A stretch of DNA of 64,000 bases from an uncultured Prevotella sp. (GTDB taxonomy: Bacteria > Bacteroidota > Bacteroidia > Bacteroidales > Bacteroidaceae). The translations under genes and the position numbers were made by a program. The first letter of the stretch is position 1. Each line of letters begins with the position of its first letter. The notes under the pieces were generated by a model, which saw only the letters and a program-made list of their open reading frames with translations, had not been told where the DNA came from and ran no database searches. Where the stretch lies: assembly GCA_937889855.1 (NCBI GenBank), contig CALBYK010000319.1:66064-130063 (forward strand), in the 5' to 3' direction. Positions 15,526-22,932 of this stretch are shown piece after piece.

Positions 15526-15564
15526 GTGTGCGAAGCGATTACCCCAAGAGGAAAGGGAAACATC

Positions 15565-15879
15565 ATGTACCTTGTCGACTGTGCATGCGGTGGGGACGCC
15601 ATGACCGTCCGTCCGCGTACCGTCAAGGACTGCGAGGATGAGTTTCGCGCGTTCCGCAAGTTTGCGCCCGACTACCTCGCTGGACTTTACAACTACGTTC
15701 TCGTCCGTTCTCGCGAGGACTTGTTTCGCGTTCAGTCTGACATGAGCCTGCGGCTCGGCGATAGGTTCGCCGCGCTCTACGGGGGCAAGGCCATAGAATC
15801 GCGTACGCGCGTCTATCGCGTGCTGGACGATGGTAGGTTGTCATTGATGGAAAAGACTGAATCCATTCGGTTCTGCTAA
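15565..15879 (+). CDS. Unrecognised 104-residue protein
   Basis: ATG at 15565 behind GAGGAAAGGG; the longer frame from 15526 would start inside the promoter-leader, so the inner start is preferred. Begins MYLVDCACGGDAM, with a helical basic/acidic middle (Arg-rich, VLVRSREDLFRVQSDMSLRL), and ends in a short strand region. No known motif. Single gene with its own promoter. Confidence 0.6.
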   Translation: MYLVDCACGGDAMTVRPRTVKDCEDEFRAFRKFAPDYLAGLYNYVLVRSREDLFRVQSDMSLRLGDRFAALYGGKAIESRTRVYRVLDDGRLSLMEKTESIRFC

Positions 15880-15967
15880 AAAAGATCCTGAATCCCGTGC
15901 GGTTTTGCGCCGCGCGGGTGTATACTTTGGTCGCACCAAAGGAACCCCAAGAGAAACGAGACGCAAG

Positions 15968-16129
15968 ATGGCTTACACGGTCTATTTCACTGGTGAGTAC
16001 GACCTCGACGACGAGGGCTATCCCTACACGCGCCGCAAGGAATTCGCAACCTATGACGAGGCGAAAGAGGCGCTTCTCGACTACAAGCGCGAGACCGGTA
16101 ACATCGGAACGATGATCGAGCGTTCTTAG
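15968..16129 (+). CDS. Small 53-residue acidic protein
   Basis: ATG at 15968, preceded by CCCAAGAGAAACGAGACGCAAG. Sequence begins MAYTVYFTGEYDLDDEGY and contains FATYDEAKEALLDYKRETG, a strand-helix pattern typical of small phage proteins. TATACT about 15917-15922 may be its -10 box. Followed at once by a strong terminator, so it is a one-gene transcript. Confidence 0.6.
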   Translation: MAYTVYFTGEYDLDDEGYPYTRRKEFATYDEAKEALLDYKRETGNIGTMIERS

Positions 16130-16136
16130 CTCCAGC

Positions 16137-16167
16137 GCCCCACCACAAAAGGTGGGGCATTTTTTTT
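16137..16167 (+). terminator. Rho-independent terminator
   Basis: GCCCCACC and GGTGGGGC around a 6-nt loop, then eight T. Confidence 0.9.
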
Positions 16168-16176
16168 AAAAAGTCG

Positions 16177-16300
16177 TTGACATGCCGCCACGATTGAGTA
16201 TTATATTAAGTAACCGGTAGCGCAGCGCCCGTCAATAGCGGATACGCAAGGCAAAGAGGAACCGTTATTTATTTAGCTATAGTTCTGTACTTTAATAAAA
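16177..16300 (+). ncRNA. Putative small RNA, copy 1 of 4
   Basis: TTGACA at 16177-16182 and TATTAT at 16199-16204 drive about 90 nt with no gene. The core at 16247-16282 (AAGGCAAAGAGGAACCGTTAT then TTTAGCTATAG) is shared with elements at 18.3, 21.0 and 22.6 kb. A weak stem AGCTATAG/CTGTAC with T/A-rich end may stop transcription. Confidence 0.5.
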
Positions 16301-16327
16301 AAAACATTGATGAATATACGTCTGTGA

Positions 16328-16343
16328 TGTTTCACGTGAAACA
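16328..16343. promoter_or_regulatory. Perfect parS site 3
   Basis: TGTTTCACGTGAAACA again, perfect 16-bp match to the ParB consensus. Confidence 0.75.
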
Positions 16344-16350
16344 ACGCGGC

Positions 16351-16426
16351 GGGTAATCGTTTACTCGCGTGGCGAATTTCGTTTCACGTGAAACAACGAG
16401 TGCATACGCTGGGTAATCGATTACCC
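16351..16426. promoter_or_regulatory. GGGTAATCGATTACCC palindromes
   Basis: A perfect 16-bp palindrome GGGTAATCGATTACCC at 16411-16426 and a degenerate copy GGGTAATCGTTTACTC at 16351-16366, one on each side of parS-like site 4. The site and its copy look like an operator pair; the binding protein is unknown. Confidence 0.5.
16380..16395. promoter_or_regulatory. parS-like site 4
   Basis: CGTTTCACGTGAAACA, one mismatch at the first base; 52 bp from site 3. Flanked by GGGTAATC palindromes. Confidence 0.65.
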
Positions 16427-16603
16427 CAAAAGAGCATACTATCCGCCATTCTAAGAGAATGCTACACTGGGCGCGGCGAAGCTGTCAAGTGGTTTGACGA
16501 AAAAAGCACAAAGAAATTTTTTGGCGATTCTCACGTCTGATCGCGGGGAGATCGTGCTACACTCGTCCCGCAAGCAACGCCCACAAAAGCAGGGGAGCAT
16601 ACA

Positions 16604-16774
16604 ATGCCCGTCCAAAACGTACCTATCATGCTCACGTTCTACGGCGTGCTAGCGCTTGTTGCCTACGTTGACCACGCGGGACGCAAGCGTGAGCGCCTCG
16701 AGCGCCGCGTAAGGCGTGCGGAGGTGCGTAGGCGTGCCGATTACGTGAGGGCACGCCTACGCCGCCTAGGGTAG
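16604..16774 (+). CDS. Small membrane protein with Arg-rich tail
   Basis: 56 residues, ATG at 16604, 6 nt after GGGGAG. N-terminal hydrophobic segment (PIMLTFYGVLALVAYV), then a strongly basic tail (RKRERLERRVRRAEVRRRA). By the positive-inside rule the tail is cytoplasmic. It could contact nucleic acid or a host membrane protein; function unknown. A TACACT -10-like box lies at about 16556-16561. Confidence 0.6.
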   Translation: MPVQNVPIMLTFYGVLALVAYVDHAGRKRERLERRVRRAEVRRRADYVRARLRRLG

Positions 16775-17078
16775 CCGTGAGACCCCTCCAGACACGTTCT
16801 AAAGCGCCCTAAGACCTCGTGCGCGTAGGCGTGGGCGCAAAGCCAAGATAGGGCGTGAGAAGCGCCTGGGGGCGTCCAAAAGGTGGGGGGCTATTTTTTT
16901 ACCTGTTGCCGCAAAAAAGTTGCGATTCTGGGTTGCAACCCAAAAGAAGAAGAGTAATAATAATGGTGTGCGGTAGGTAGTTCCGTTAATGAATCTACAA
17001 TTCTGTAGAGAAAAAAGTTAACCTAGACAAACTCGTGCGGCCAAAAGAAGTCAACCACTGTTGACTTTGACAAACAAA
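16775..17078. other. Non-coding stretch
   Basis: No gene seen. A T-run preceded by a poorly paired G-rich stretch at about 16855-16900 may end the 16604 transcript. A GTCAACCACTGTTGAC palindrome lies at about 17049. Confidence 0.4.
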
Positions 17079-17109
17079 GCAGGGGATAGGTTGAACGCCT
17101 ATCCCCCTG
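17079..17109 (-). terminator. Terminator of the 17120 gene
   Basis: GCAGGGGATAGG pairs with CCTATCCCCCTG around a 7-nt loop; on the minus strand it is followed by a T-rich tract. Could work in both directions. Confidence 0.8.
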
Positions 17110-17119
17110 TTTCTTTGGG

Positions 17120-17371
17120 CTACAGCGCCGCAAGCATTCCGTCATAGTAGCAATTCCGCATTCCGTTCGCGATTATCTCGAGTGCGGACTCGTCCGTGAC
17201 GTAGTCCGCGCAGTTGGCCACGCGCGGAACGATTGCGTCCAGCATTCGCGCCGTATCAGCGTCCAGTGGCTTGCGGTAGTCACGCGCGATGAAGTCGCGC
17301 GTGGCGTCCTGCTTCTCTGCGGTGGTGCGTGCGCTCTTAATGCGGTTGAGGTAGTTCATCGTTCGTCCCAT
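17120..17371 (-). CDS. Unrecognised 83-residue helical protein
   Basis: ATG at 17371, or the second ATG at 17359 after GATGGGAC. Helical throughout (YLNRIKSARTTAEKQDATRDFI; ALEIIANGMRNC). A TATACT box at about 17398-17403 on the minus strand is a likely -10. Isolated gene with its own terminator. Confidence 0.6.
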   Translation of the reverse strand: MGRTMNYLNRIKSARTTAEKQDATRDFIARDYRKPLDADTARMLDAIVPRVANCADYVTDESALEIIANGMRNCYYDGMLAAL

Positions 17372-17849
17372 CTGCTAGTGGCTTGCTTGCTGAAGCAAGT
17401 ATACCATGGTGCGCCGTCATTCTGCGTGAGAATCTTTCGATTTATCCAAAGAAATTTAGCCGCAATATCAAGGTACGGAACCGTAGCCGAATAGATAACG
17501 CCTCGTTTGTTGTCCCTTGCTTCTCTGTTGGGGAAGCGCGACTAGCGACTAAGGACATATTACACCTATCCACGCCCACGTCTAGCGAGAATCGCAAAAA
17601 AGTTCAGTCGATTTTCTACGCTAGGAAATGATCTAGGGTGGGCGGAAAAGCGCAAAACCACGTGAGACACCACGAGAGCCGTTCTAAGGCCTTGTAAGCC
17701 CGCTACCCTAGCGCCTATGCGTTAGCGCCTATAGTGGGCGTGAGAAGCGCTTAGAATCGCTCAAAAAAAGTTTAGACTGACGCTTGCAAGCGCAGAGAAA
17801 GACGCCTATACTTTGCCTTGCAAGGCAAGCCCACCAACAGAAACGGGGT
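17372..17849. other. Non-coding stretch with promoter near its right end
   Basis: No supported gene; a frame at 17383-17631 has no start signal. CTTGCA at about 17783 and TATACT at about 17807, 18 nt apart, form a promoter for the 17850 gene. The same CTTGCA/TATAGT type precedes 21539. Confidence 0.45.
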
Positions 17850-18191
17850 ATGACGATGAACGACACGAGAAAGCAGCTGGTGAGGATGTGCGAGTCTATC
17901 GCAGACGAGCTCGACCGCGTGAGTTGCTATGGCTTCATGACGAAAGACGGAAACAGCTACTGGGACGATGCGCTGGACGTAGAGTACACACTCGACTGCA
18001 ACGGCGATTACGTGGGCGTTGTGGTCACCGTGGCCGTGGGCGGCCCAACGATTGAGATAGACACCATGCGCGGCGAGGTGGTGGGCACGTGGGGCACCGA
18101 CGAGGTGAGCGCAGGCTTCGACGGTGAGACCTGCGATGCGATCTTTGATTACTGGGGCGATGTGCTGGAATGCATGCGCCCAACGCGCTAG
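17850..18191 (+). CDS. Conserved GGP-x-I-x-x-DT family protein, copy 1
   Basis: 113 residues from ATG at 17850 (second ATG at 17856), preceded by AAACGGGGT. N-terminal helix, then a strand region with VAVGGPTIEIDTMRGEV, then GTWGTDEV and a C-terminal helix with IFDYWGDVLE. The gene at 42560-42913 is a clear paralogue (VACGGPNIWVDTYNREV, GYWGCDEV). The shared pattern GGP-x-I-x-[IV]-D-T...G-x-W-G-x-D-E-V suggests a small alpha/beta fold. Function unknown. Ends in a strong terminator. Confidence 0.65.
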   Translation: MTMNDTRKQLVRMCESIADELDRVSCYGFMTKDGNSYWDDALDVEYTLDCNGDYVGVVVTVAVGGPTIEIDTMRGEVVGTWGTDEVSAGFDGETCDAIFDYWGDVLECMRPTR

Positions 18192-18197
18192 GCGAAT

Positions 18198-18228
18198 AGC
18201 CCCGTTCAAAAAGCGGGGCTATTTTTTT
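18198..18228 (+). terminator. Rho-independent terminator
   Basis: AGCCCCG and CGGGGCT, then seven T. Confidence 0.9.
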
Positions 18229-18238
18229 AAAAAAGGTA

Positions 18239-18360
18239 TTGCGCCAAGAGAAGAAGAGCTGTAAGATGCTCTTAGTCGGTAGCCGAGGGAGCGCAAAGAG
18301 CGCCCTAGGGGCAAAGAGGAACCGTTATAACCATTGCTACAGGAACGCACCTGAAAAGAG
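18239..18360 (+). ncRNA. Putative small RNA, copy 2 of 4
   Basis: TTGCGC at 18239-18244 and TAAGAT at 18262-18267 (17-nt spacer). The core GGGGCAAAGAGGAACCGTTAT at about 18308-18328 is shared with the other copies; a GC stem (GAGCGC..GCGCCC region) lies upstream of it. No ORF. Confidence 0.5.
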
Positions 18361-18394
18361 GCAAAAAAAAGTAGTCCGTTATTAAAAATAGTTG

Positions 18395-18422
18395 TTGCAT
18401 TGCCGCGTCAGACGAGTAATAT
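18395..18422 (+). promoter_or_regulatory. Promoter of the 18493 gene
   Basis: TTGCAT at 18395-18400, TAATAT at 18417-18422, 16-nt spacer with TGCCGCG. Confidence 0.6.
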
Positions 18423-18492
18423 AGTAGGTGAGCAAGGGGAGCGACCAACGGGGCAAGGTAGCCCACCCCCCTAGCAGAAATGGAGTCCCAAA

Positions 18493-18747
18493 ATGGAGTA
18501 CACGCCCGAGTTCATCGCACAGGTTGACCGTAACGCCGCCCGCGAGTGCGCCCGTGCCATTGCCAAGATCGGCGAGAATCTTTACCTTGGTGAGACCTCA
18601 CCCGCCTATAATATCATCGAGTCTCGTCTCGCCCTCGTGGCAAAGATGGTTGTGGACGCCACGCCCAGCTGGCTGGCGGGCACGGTGAGCGTGGACGAGT
18701 TCACCGACATGGTCATGGAGGAGTTCAAGAACGCAATCACGTTCTAA
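18493..18747 (+). CDS. Unrecognised 84-residue helical protein
   Basis: ATG at 18493, preceded by AATGGAGTCCCAAA. Begins MEYTPEFIAQVDRNAAREC; helical with a hydrophobic stripe (LALVAKMVVDATPSWLAG) but no membrane segment. Own promoter; a GCCCCGCC hairpin at about 18755-18776 follows without a T-run. Confidence 0.6.
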   Translation: MEYTPEFIAQVDRNAARECARAIAKIGENLYLGETSPAYNIIESRLALVAKMVVDATPSWLAGTVSVDEFTDMVMEEFKNAITF

Positions 18748-18884
18748 GAATCAGCGCCCCGCCCGCAAGGGCGGGGCACACCCCGCCGCCGAGAAACAGT
18801 CGTTGACGTGGCGGCGGGGAACGTCTAGAATCAAAACCAGCCCGAGGGGACACGCTCCACGGGGACAACAGGAAAGGTACCACA

Positions 18885-19334
18885 ATGGAGAAGCTTACGC
18901 GCAAGCAGTTCGCAAAGGTAATCGACTACGCCGTCATGCACAACGTCACGCTGGGCGATTCTGCCGAGAAGTTGTTCGGCGAGCGCTGCAACAACGCGGT
19001 GCTTGTAGCCGCTGCGAGGTTCTGCGAGGCCGCTTTTAAGTCAGTCCCCAAGAAGCCCACGGCGGATATGCGCTACAACGCCCAGATCACCGCCGAGCTG
19101 GTCGAGGAGGTCAACACGCGTGGCGTCGAGCTTATGGCAAGCGAGATAGCGGACATGTACACCGCGCCGCATGGTGAGCTTCTTAACCCGCGCAAGATAG
19201 GCCGTCTGCTTTGCGCAGCGGCGAACAACGGACTTGTTGCGAAGTCACCCGAGGGCTGGACTGTCGCGCACTTTGCCCCGCTCGGGTTCACCGACTGGAA
19301 AAAGAAGCCCGTCCGCGCCAAGCGCGCCAAGTAG
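18885..19334 (+). CDS. Winged-helix-like protein, paralogue A
   Basis: 149 residues, ATG at 18885 behind AGGAAAGG. The C-terminal half is nearly the same as in the protein at 21539: LVEEVNTRGVEL, then IADMY, NPRKIGRLL, GLVAKSPEGW and HFAPLGFTDWKKKP. The arrangement helix, helix, recognition helix, then beta hairpin fits a winged helix. The N-terminal 60 residues differ between the two, which suggests different partners or ligands. Probable DNA-binding regulator; inference only. Confidence 0.6.
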   Translation: MEKLTRKQFAKVIDYAVMHNVTLGDSAEKLFGERCNNAVLVAAARFCEAAFKSVPKKPTADMRYNAQITAELVEEVNTRGVELMASEIADMYTAPHGELLNPRKIGRLLCAAANNGLVAKSPEGWTVAHFAPLGFTDWKKKPVRAKRAK

Positions 19335-19340
19335 GCACGT

Positions 19341-19379
19341 ACCCCGCTCACCTCAAGTGGTGGGTGGGGTATTTTTTTT
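19341..19379 (+). terminator. Rho-independent terminator
   Basis: ACCCCGCTCACC and GGTGGGTGGGGT, then eight T. Confidence 0.9.
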
Positions 19380-19386
19380 GCTTTGT

Positions 19387-19440
19387 CTGTTGACTGTTGG
19401 ATGCCGCCTATGGTAGAATGGAAGTGACGTACATTTTTTT
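19387..19440 (+). promoter_or_regulatory. Promoter with conserved GGAAGTG start region
   Basis: TTGACT at about 19388 and TAGAAT at about 19411, followed by GGAAGTGACGTACATTTTTTT. No gene directly follows; same family as the promoters near 14.9 and 22.1 kb. Confidence 0.5.
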
Positions 19441-19471
19441 ATGTTTTTTTCGTGGGAGAGCAAAAAAGTGC

Positions 19472-19500
19472 TTGACAACGATTTTGCCATATCCTATTAT
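19472..19500 (+). promoter_or_regulatory. Strong promoter of the 19522 small gene
   Basis: TTGACA at 19472-19477 and TATTAT at 19495-19500 with the ideal 17-nt spacer. Confidence 0.75.
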
Positions 19501-19521
19501 TATTAAGCTGGAGGACTGTAC

Positions 19522-19614
19522 ATGCGGACACGAATTTTTTGTGCGGTCAAAGATTCTCGTACACAAAGAGCGTGGCATGTGCTACAATGGGAGTGCTGTG
19601 GATTTTCGAGTTAA
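19522..19614 (+). CDS. 30-residue small protein
   Basis: ATG at 19522, 7 nt after TGGAGG and 22 nt after a near-consensus promoter, so start signals are complete. The peptide is basic with a WECC motif (MRTRIFCAVKDSRTQ..WECCGFSS). Its last codons overlap the TACAATGGGAGTGCTGT word that elsewhere follows promoters. Function unknown; too short for the usual gene callers. Confidence 0.5.
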   Translation: MRTRIFCAVKDSRTQRAWHVLQWECCGFSS

Positions 19615-20114
19615 CCGTAGTGAACACTTTACCAGATTAAAGTGTTAGCCCGAGTTGACTTGCGCCAAAAGTAGACCATGGTTAACTCGTGAGGTGCATT
19701 CCCCACCCTCCACGCCCTTAAGTGTAAAGGTTGGCTCCGCCAACGTCAAATCGGGGATTTTCGTTTGTGAAGATTTTCCACATATCGCCGCAAATGCATA
19801 GAAGTTTTTCTTGACTTGTCCAAGAGAAGGTGAATTGAACCACGTTCAACGCTTCTACCTGCGAGTTCGCGGCCAAGGCGAACCGTTTTGAACTAGTTCA
19901 AACTTTGATATTGCATAGGTTCAACGTTGTTCTGCATAGATCGAACTAAGTTCAAGTTTGACAATCATAAGACGTTCACACGCAAAAAAAATTCGGAAAA
20001 ATCGAAATTCCCGCGTGGAATGGCCGCGCAGTCTGCTAATGTATGCGTTGTGGCGCAAGGGAAGCGCCACGGGGAACGCGCTACCCCGCCACGAGCGCAG
20101 AAAAGAGACCAACC
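19615..20114. promoter_or_regulatory. Non-coding stretch with TTGAAC-type palindromes
   Basis: No gene. TTGAACCACGTTCAA at 19835-19849, the perfect palindrome TTTGAACTAGTTCAAA at 19887-19902, and two degenerate copies at about 19918-19933 and 19941-19957. A GTAGACCATGGTTAAC palindrome lies near 19671. The TTGAAC array resembles a repeated operator. Confidence 0.5.
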
Positions 20115-20849
20115 ATGACCCGCAAGAAGATCATCGTACTTGACACCGAGACAGCGCCCACCTACGCTAGCCCAAAGGTGAACCCGAATGCCATGCGCAC
20201 CTATGACATCGGCTATATCGTCCGCGAGAAGGCCACGGGGCGCGTGCTTGAGCGCCGCTCGTTTGTCGTGGCGGAGGTCTTTTTTAACGTCGAGCTTATG
20301 CGAAACGCCTATTACGCTAACAAGCTGCCCATGTACCGCGAGGGCATACAGCGCGGCGAATGGGTCGTGGACACGTTCGCGCGCATTCGCGAGCAGCTTT
20401 TCGCCGATATCGCCGCCTACAACGTGCGCGAGGTCTGGGCTTACAATGCCATCTTTGACAGGTGCGCACTCAACGCCACGACGAACGCGCTTTCACGTGG
20501 AATGGTAAAGGACTATCTCGCCGGGTCTGGTGCCGAGTGGCGCGACATTTGGCGATTCGCCGATAACATCACGGGCAAGTGCGCCTATGGTGAGTGGGCT
20601 GTGGCGAACGGCTACCAGACGGACACTGGAACGCCGCAGACTGGAGCCGAGCACGTCACGCGGTATCTGTACGATGATGGGTTCATCGAGGCTCACACGG
20701 CGCTTGAGGACGTCATGATTGAGTCTAGAATTCTCACCGAGTGCCTTACCTACCACGTCAAGCAGCCCACCACGTGCGGCTGCGGCTACCTTGCAGCCCA
20801 AAGATGGGCGAAGCGTCACGGCTACTACATCCGCAAGGTACGCAGGTAA
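20115..20849 (+). CDS. DEDD-type 3'-5' exonuclease-like protein
   Basis: 244 residues from ATG at 20115 (GAAAAGAGACC upstream). N-terminal IIVLDTETAP carries the Exo I D-x-E pair; AYNAIFDRCALN (about 117-128) is the Exo II N-x-x-x-D; EAHTALEDVMIES (about 203-215) is the Exo III H-x-x-x-x-D of the DnaQ/RNase T superfamily (DEDDh). A C-terminal CGCG segment and basic tail follow. It probably degrades or trims single-stranded DNA or RNA. It is far from the replication module, so a role in host takeover or RNA trimming is possible. Confidence 0.8.
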   Translation: MTRKKIIVLDTETAPTYASPKVNPNAMRTYDIGYIVREKATGRVLERRSFVVAEVFFNVELMRNAYYANKLPMYREGIQRGEWVVDTFARIREQLFADIAAYNVREVWAYNAIFDRCALNATTNALSRGMVKDYLAGSGAEWRDIWRFADNITGKCAYGEWAVANGYQTDTGTPQTGAEHVTRYLYDDGFIEAHTALEDVMIESRILTECLTYHVKQPTTCGCGYLAAQRWAKRHGYYIRKVRR

Positions 20850-20867
20850 GCGGAAAGTGGCGCTAAG

Positions 20868-20901
20868 ATCCCCTCAAGCAAAAAAACTTGAGGGGATTTT
20901 T
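20868..20901 (+). terminator. Rho-independent terminator
   Basis: ATCCCCTCAAG and CTTGAGGGGAT, then T-rich. Confidence 0.9.
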
Positions 20902-20912
20902 CATTTCTCGCC

Positions 20913-21031
20913 TTGCATTCGCCGCAAGTATGCTAATCTATCCATAGTCGATGGTCGAGCGTTTACAATAGGGACGCAAGGGGCAAAGAGGAATCGTGAT
21001 TTATTCAGCTACAGTAATGTAGCTTTTTTAT
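20913..21031 (+). ncRNA. Putative small RNA, copy 3 of 4, with its own terminator
   Basis: TTGCAT at 20913-20918 and TAATCT at 20934-20939. The core GGGGCAAAGAGGAATCGTGAT is at about 20980-21000. It ends in AGCTACA..TGTAGCT followed by six T (21007-21030), a clear terminator. The transcript would be about 85 nt. This is the best preserved copy because it has promoter, core and terminator. Confidence 0.6.
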
Positions 21032-21538
21032 TTAGGTACCTAAGCGAACATACGTTCGTATATCCGTATGTATGTACCTGTGTAAAGTATAACGCGTTTC
21101 CAACAGGCGGTCAAGTGGAGATTGTATGGAGTTCACGAAATTTCCAAGAGAGGCGCATAATGAATAAAAGCGGGCATTGCGGCCTGGGGTCGAGTGTGCT
21201 ACGTGCTCTCGCCGCAAGCTATCTACCTGCGGTTTCACCACCTGCGCACGTTGTCAATCGTCAATCTGAAAAAACACAATGCATAGAATCTGGGCGCGTA
21301 ATGAATGATCGCGGGTTGTCAACGGAAATTGCCGCTTGACTTTTGGAAAGTTTCGTTTTCCTAACCATTCGTTAGGCTGGCTCACAAAAATTCAGGTAAA
21401 AAAATCTCGATTGTCGCTTGCAAGCAGCGCCCCATGGGCGTATAGTACTTGTTGTCAGGCGGGGACGAGGAGAAGGGACGGCACTACCCCCGCCGCAAGT
21501 CACAAGGTTTCAGAATCCCTAAGTTAAGGAGTTAACTA
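21032..21538. other. Non-coding stretch before the 21539 gene
   Basis: TTAGGTACCTAA palindrome at about 21034-21045 and GAACATACGTTC at about 21046-21057. CTTGCA at about 21418 with TATAGT near 21442 forms the promoter of the next gene. No supported ORF. Confidence 0.45.
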
Positions 21539-21994
21539 ATGGCTAAGTACACCGTCACGCGCAAGTCCATCGTCAACGCACTTGCAGACAACAACGTTCT
21601 TGCGGCCATCGTGGACGTTCTGGGTGCCGACCCCGAGGAGGTCAAGCCCACCATCCGCGCAATGGTCAATGCTGCGAACGCCAAGCGTGAGAGCAAGCCC
21701 ACCGCCGAGACGCTGCGCAACGAGCGTATCATGCACGAGCTGGTCGAGGAGGTCAACGCACGTGGCGTTGAGCTCACCGCCGCCGACCTCGCGGACGTGT
21801 ACGCCGACGAGGACGGAATGCCCATTTCCTCGCGTAAGGTGGGCGCGATCATGCGCCACGCCATCCAGCAGGGTCTCGTGGCCATCTCGCCCGAGAAGTG
21901 GGTCATCAAGCACTACGCGCCGCTCGGGTTCACCGACTGGGCTAAGAAGCCCGAGAAGTCCGCCGCGCCCGAGGTCACCGAGCTTGCGGCCTAG
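21539..21994 (+). CDS. Winged-helix-like protein, paralogue B
   Basis: 151 residues, ATG at 21539 after AAGTTAAGGAG. Shares with the 18885 protein the block LVEEVNARGVEL..GLVAISPEKW..HYAPLGFTDWAKKP over the C-terminal 80 residues. The N-terminal 65 residues are different and helical. Duplication with divergence of the N-terminus is inferred. Probably a DNA-binding regulator. Strong terminator follows. Confidence 0.6.
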   Translation: MAKYTVTRKSIVNALADNNVLAAIVDVLGADPEEVKPTIRAMVNAANAKRESKPTAETLRNERIMHELVEEVNARGVELTAADLADVYADEDGMPISSRKVGAIMRHAIQQGLVAISPEKWVIKHYAPLGFTDWAKKPEKSAAPEVTELAA

Positions 21995-22020
21995 TTAACA
22001 ACATAACCTAAGCATAGACC

Positions 22021-22059
22021 CTCGCCACGTGAGTTTTCCGTGGCGGGGGGATTTTTTTT
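22021..22059 (+). terminator. Rho-independent terminator
   Basis: CGCCACG and CGTGGCG with flanking CTC/GGG pairs, then eight T. Confidence 0.85.
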
Positions 22060-22504
22060 GCGATTCTGGGTTGACTTCTTTGCTTTTTCGCGTAAGAATG
22101 GAAGTGCTGTACCTATTCAAGTTAACCTGGGCTAACTCTAACGACTGGATAGTCCGAACTCGTACTAAGATGGGGTAGCAGCGTGTAAGCCATTCTAAGC
22201 CGATCTAAAGTGGCGTTTTAACGCCGCCGCTGTAGGGGTTCGCGCACGCGCCCAGCGCGCCTTACAGACGCTCTCACGGCTTTGTCCTAGCTGCAAGCTT
22301 CTGGACTACGGCCTAAGCGCTACTAGGCATTTTAGACGTGCCTAGCGCCTTATTGCGCCACGCGTTAGCGCCGCAAATCGTCTCTAAGGCCGTTCTAAGG
22401 CGCTCTAAAGCCCGATCACGCCCACTACGCGTAGGCGCACGCCTACGCGGAAACGAACCCTTACAAGGGCTTAGAATTCGTCTAAAAAAAGTTGGAAAAA
22501 GTAC
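22060..22504. other. Non-coding stretch
   Basis: Begins with a TTGACT..AAGAAT promoter followed by GGAAGTGCTGTACC (about 22073-22110). The rest is rich in TCTAAGGCC-like imperfect repeats and has no supported gene. Confidence 0.4.
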
Positions 22505-22650
22505 TTGCACCACGTGAGGACTTGAGTATTATATTGATTAGTTCGACAGTCGCGCCCCGCCAATAGTGGGGTAAGGGGCAAGTAAGAGTCGTTATTTAGC
22601 GCGTGAGCGGGCGGGTCAAGACAGAATTTAGCTACAGTCAGCTACCATTT
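22505..22650 (+). ncRNA. Putative small RNA, copy 4 of 4
   Basis: TTGCAC at 22505-22510 and TATTAT at 22527-22532 (16-nt spacer). Core AAGGGGCAAGTAAGAGTCGTTAT at about 22573-22595, more diverged than the other copies. TTTAGCTACAGTCAGCTA at the end is the remnant of the terminator stem seen in copy 3. Confidence 0.45.
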
Positions 22651-22800
22651 ATCGAACAGACGTTCGCCAAACACGCGTTCTAATGAACATACAATCATAT
22701 GAACATATGAACATATATTCAGATGAACATACGTTCTATCGCTCGTATGAACATATGAACAAGTGTTCATATGAACAAGTGAACATACATGGAATTGTGG
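22651..22800. repeat. GAACATA/GTTC-rich repeat tract
   Basis: GAACAGACGTTC, GAACATACGTTC and GAACAAGTGTTC palindromes among at least six direct GAACATA words over 150 bp. They match the GAACNNNNGTTC box found elsewhere in this zone. No gene. Confidence 0.55.
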
Positions 22801-22851
22801 AATTATTGTCGAGATGAAAATTTTCACTTGCGAAGAGCGGGGGAATGTGAT

Positions 22852-22880
22852 TTGACACTTTGGCGCTACCATGCCATAAT
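22852..22880 (+). promoter_or_regulatory. Strong promoter of a leader peptide
   Basis: TTGACA at 22852-22857 and CATAAT at 22875-22880, 17-nt spacer. Confidence 0.7.
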
Positions 22881-22932
22881 GGTATCGTCAAGTAAGAAAT
22901 GCAGATACACAAAAAGAACATGGAGGAAATTA

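Noticed and set aside
17383..17631. 82-codon plus-strand frame
   Set aside because: No ribosome-binding site and crosses the promoter of the minus-strand gene.
20043..20114. Upstream extension of the exonuclease gene from 20043
   Set aside because: No start signal; the conserved N-terminal strand VLDTET begins right after the ATG at 20115.
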